Shown here one piece after another: positions 62,926-64,000 of a stretch of DNA of 64,000 nt. The position numbers and the translations under genes are program-made. The stretch is from Nymphaea colorata. Taxonomy: Eukaryota; Streptophyta; Magnoliopsida; Nymphaeales; Nymphaeaceae. The notes beneath the pieces were generated by a model. It made no database searches. It was not told the DNA's origin and was given only the letters and a program-made list of their open reading frames with translations. The DNA lies in NCBI RefSeq assembly GCF_008831285.2, contig NC_045142.1, positions 18,415,354-18,479,353 on the forward strand, written 5' to 3'. Within the stretch, counting starts at the first letter, position 1; each line of letters opens with the position of its first letter.

Positions 62926-64000
62926 TGATGGGTAGGTTCACTTTGCACTTATTGTTTGTAGTATGACTCTATGTGCTGTAGAACTTGGCTAGGCTTTGAA
63001 GGTACTAACTGATTTTGCTTAAGATAACATTTATCTGGGATTTTACCAGGATGGTGTCTTATGGTGTGCAACAAAAATATGACGTCTGATGAAGATAAAA
63101 TAGAAAATATTGTGGACTTCAATTTCCTTGTCCGAGGTAATGAAAGTTTTGATCTTATGTAGATAATTCAACTTTTTGTCTTTAATTTATGGGTGATGAT
63201 ACTCTGGTGCCCATTTCAACTCAGTACGCTTCAAGTGCTTCAGGTTCTGAATCTTCTGATATACGTATTAAGTTATTAACCATATCTTTGTCCATGTTGC
63301 TAAATGTTAGTTTTGGAACCAAAGAAGTGTTATTTGTCTGGAAAGGTATATTTGGGTGGCTTATTTTTCTATTTTTGATGAATTGGTGTAATTTACAATT
63401 TTCTTTTATGTATACTTTATGCATGCTTACATAGTACCCCCCCCCCCCCCCTCTGTTGGTCAATGTCATATAACCCAATATGTGATCTTGTACTCCTACC
63501 TTGTCATAGGCCATATGGATTTTATTCTTGTTAGTTTAATTCCTGAAATCCATCATACTGACATCTTTGTGAGTGGCTGCTAGAATATCAATTTCCGTCT
63601 ACTGTGGCATTATTTGGTCCTTGTCTGATTTGATGTCCTATAAAATATGGCAGCCATCTTCTGGCAGTAAGTTTAATGTACTGTCTGGTTCCATGCTTTA
63701 CACTGAAAAATATTTGCAATGGGTCTGAATAGTCAACTTGGATGATTAGTGCTATATTTATATTTTCATCCATGAAAGTCATTCACTTTGAATCTCACTA
63801 GGCTTTACCGACTAGCATTCAAGTTGATGGAATCTGTTTTGAGATTCTCAGAAGGCATCAAATTTCATTTATTTACATTGCTTCCTGCACTGTTTATTTG
63901 TGTTGAATCTGGTTTCTGGACTACTTGGGCGCACTTTAGTTCAACTTCAGTTTTTTATTTTTTGCCCCTCCCTCTTTTATAGTCAAAGCTCAGGAAGCAT
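62926..64000. other. 3' flank of the WDR70-like gene
   Basis: Probable 3' UTR with a possible intron (GTAGGT near 62932 to TTTTACCAG near 63049), then AT-rich DNA with a C homopolymer of about 15 bases at 63437-63451. No further gene is recognised before the window ends. Confidence 0.5.

Overview
This is a gene-rich stretch of a flowering-plant nuclear genome. The evidence is five spliced genes with GT-AG introns and plant-specific family members (TON2/FASS, RID3, plant-type REV3), an AT-rich background, MITEs and a degraded Ty1/copia LTR retrotransposon. The species cannot be read from the window. There is no operon, CRISPR array, plasmid or viral replicon, and I recognised no tRNA or rRNA gene.

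Layout from left to right: (1) minus strand, 16516 down to beyond the left edge, the N-terminal ~1150 codons of REV3, the catalytic subunit of DNA polymerase zeta (16 exons seen; the polymerase domain is outside the window). (2) A 5.3 kb divergent intergenic region full of small inverted-repeat elements. (3) Plus strand 21834-32239, complete TON2/FASS, a PP2A B''-type regulatory subunit (12 exons, 480 aa). (4) A 3.1 kb convergent intergenic region. (5) Minus strand 39875-35363, a complete TOPORS-like RING protein (5 exons, 325 aa). (6) A 1.9 kb divergent promoter region. (7) Plus strand 41781-56326, a RID3/WDR18-type WD40 protein (8 exons, 468 aa), whose intron 2 holds a complete but dead copia element (43322-47997, 5-bp target duplication). 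(8) Plus strand 58515-62925, a WDR70/gastrulation-defective-1-type WD40 protein (8 exons, 636 aa).

The genes are unrelated housekeeping functions: translesion synthesis, division-plane and microtubule control, ubiquitin ligation, ribosome biogenesis, and WD40/CUL4-linked chromatin work. They do not form a pathway. I rebuilt the exons by eye from reading frame, splice sites and remembered family conservation. Every internal junction keeps frame. The only uncertain boundary is the last visible REV3 donor.

Most of what is unusual lies in the non-coding DNA: a 2.27 kb LTR-like insertion in REV3 intron 6, a solo-LTR or primer-binding-site remnant in TON2 intron 9, a GC-rich double-hairpin element in RID3 intron 4, a 25-bp tandem array just upstream of the REV3 TATA box, and several tandem duplications. 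I found no convincing undescribed biological system.
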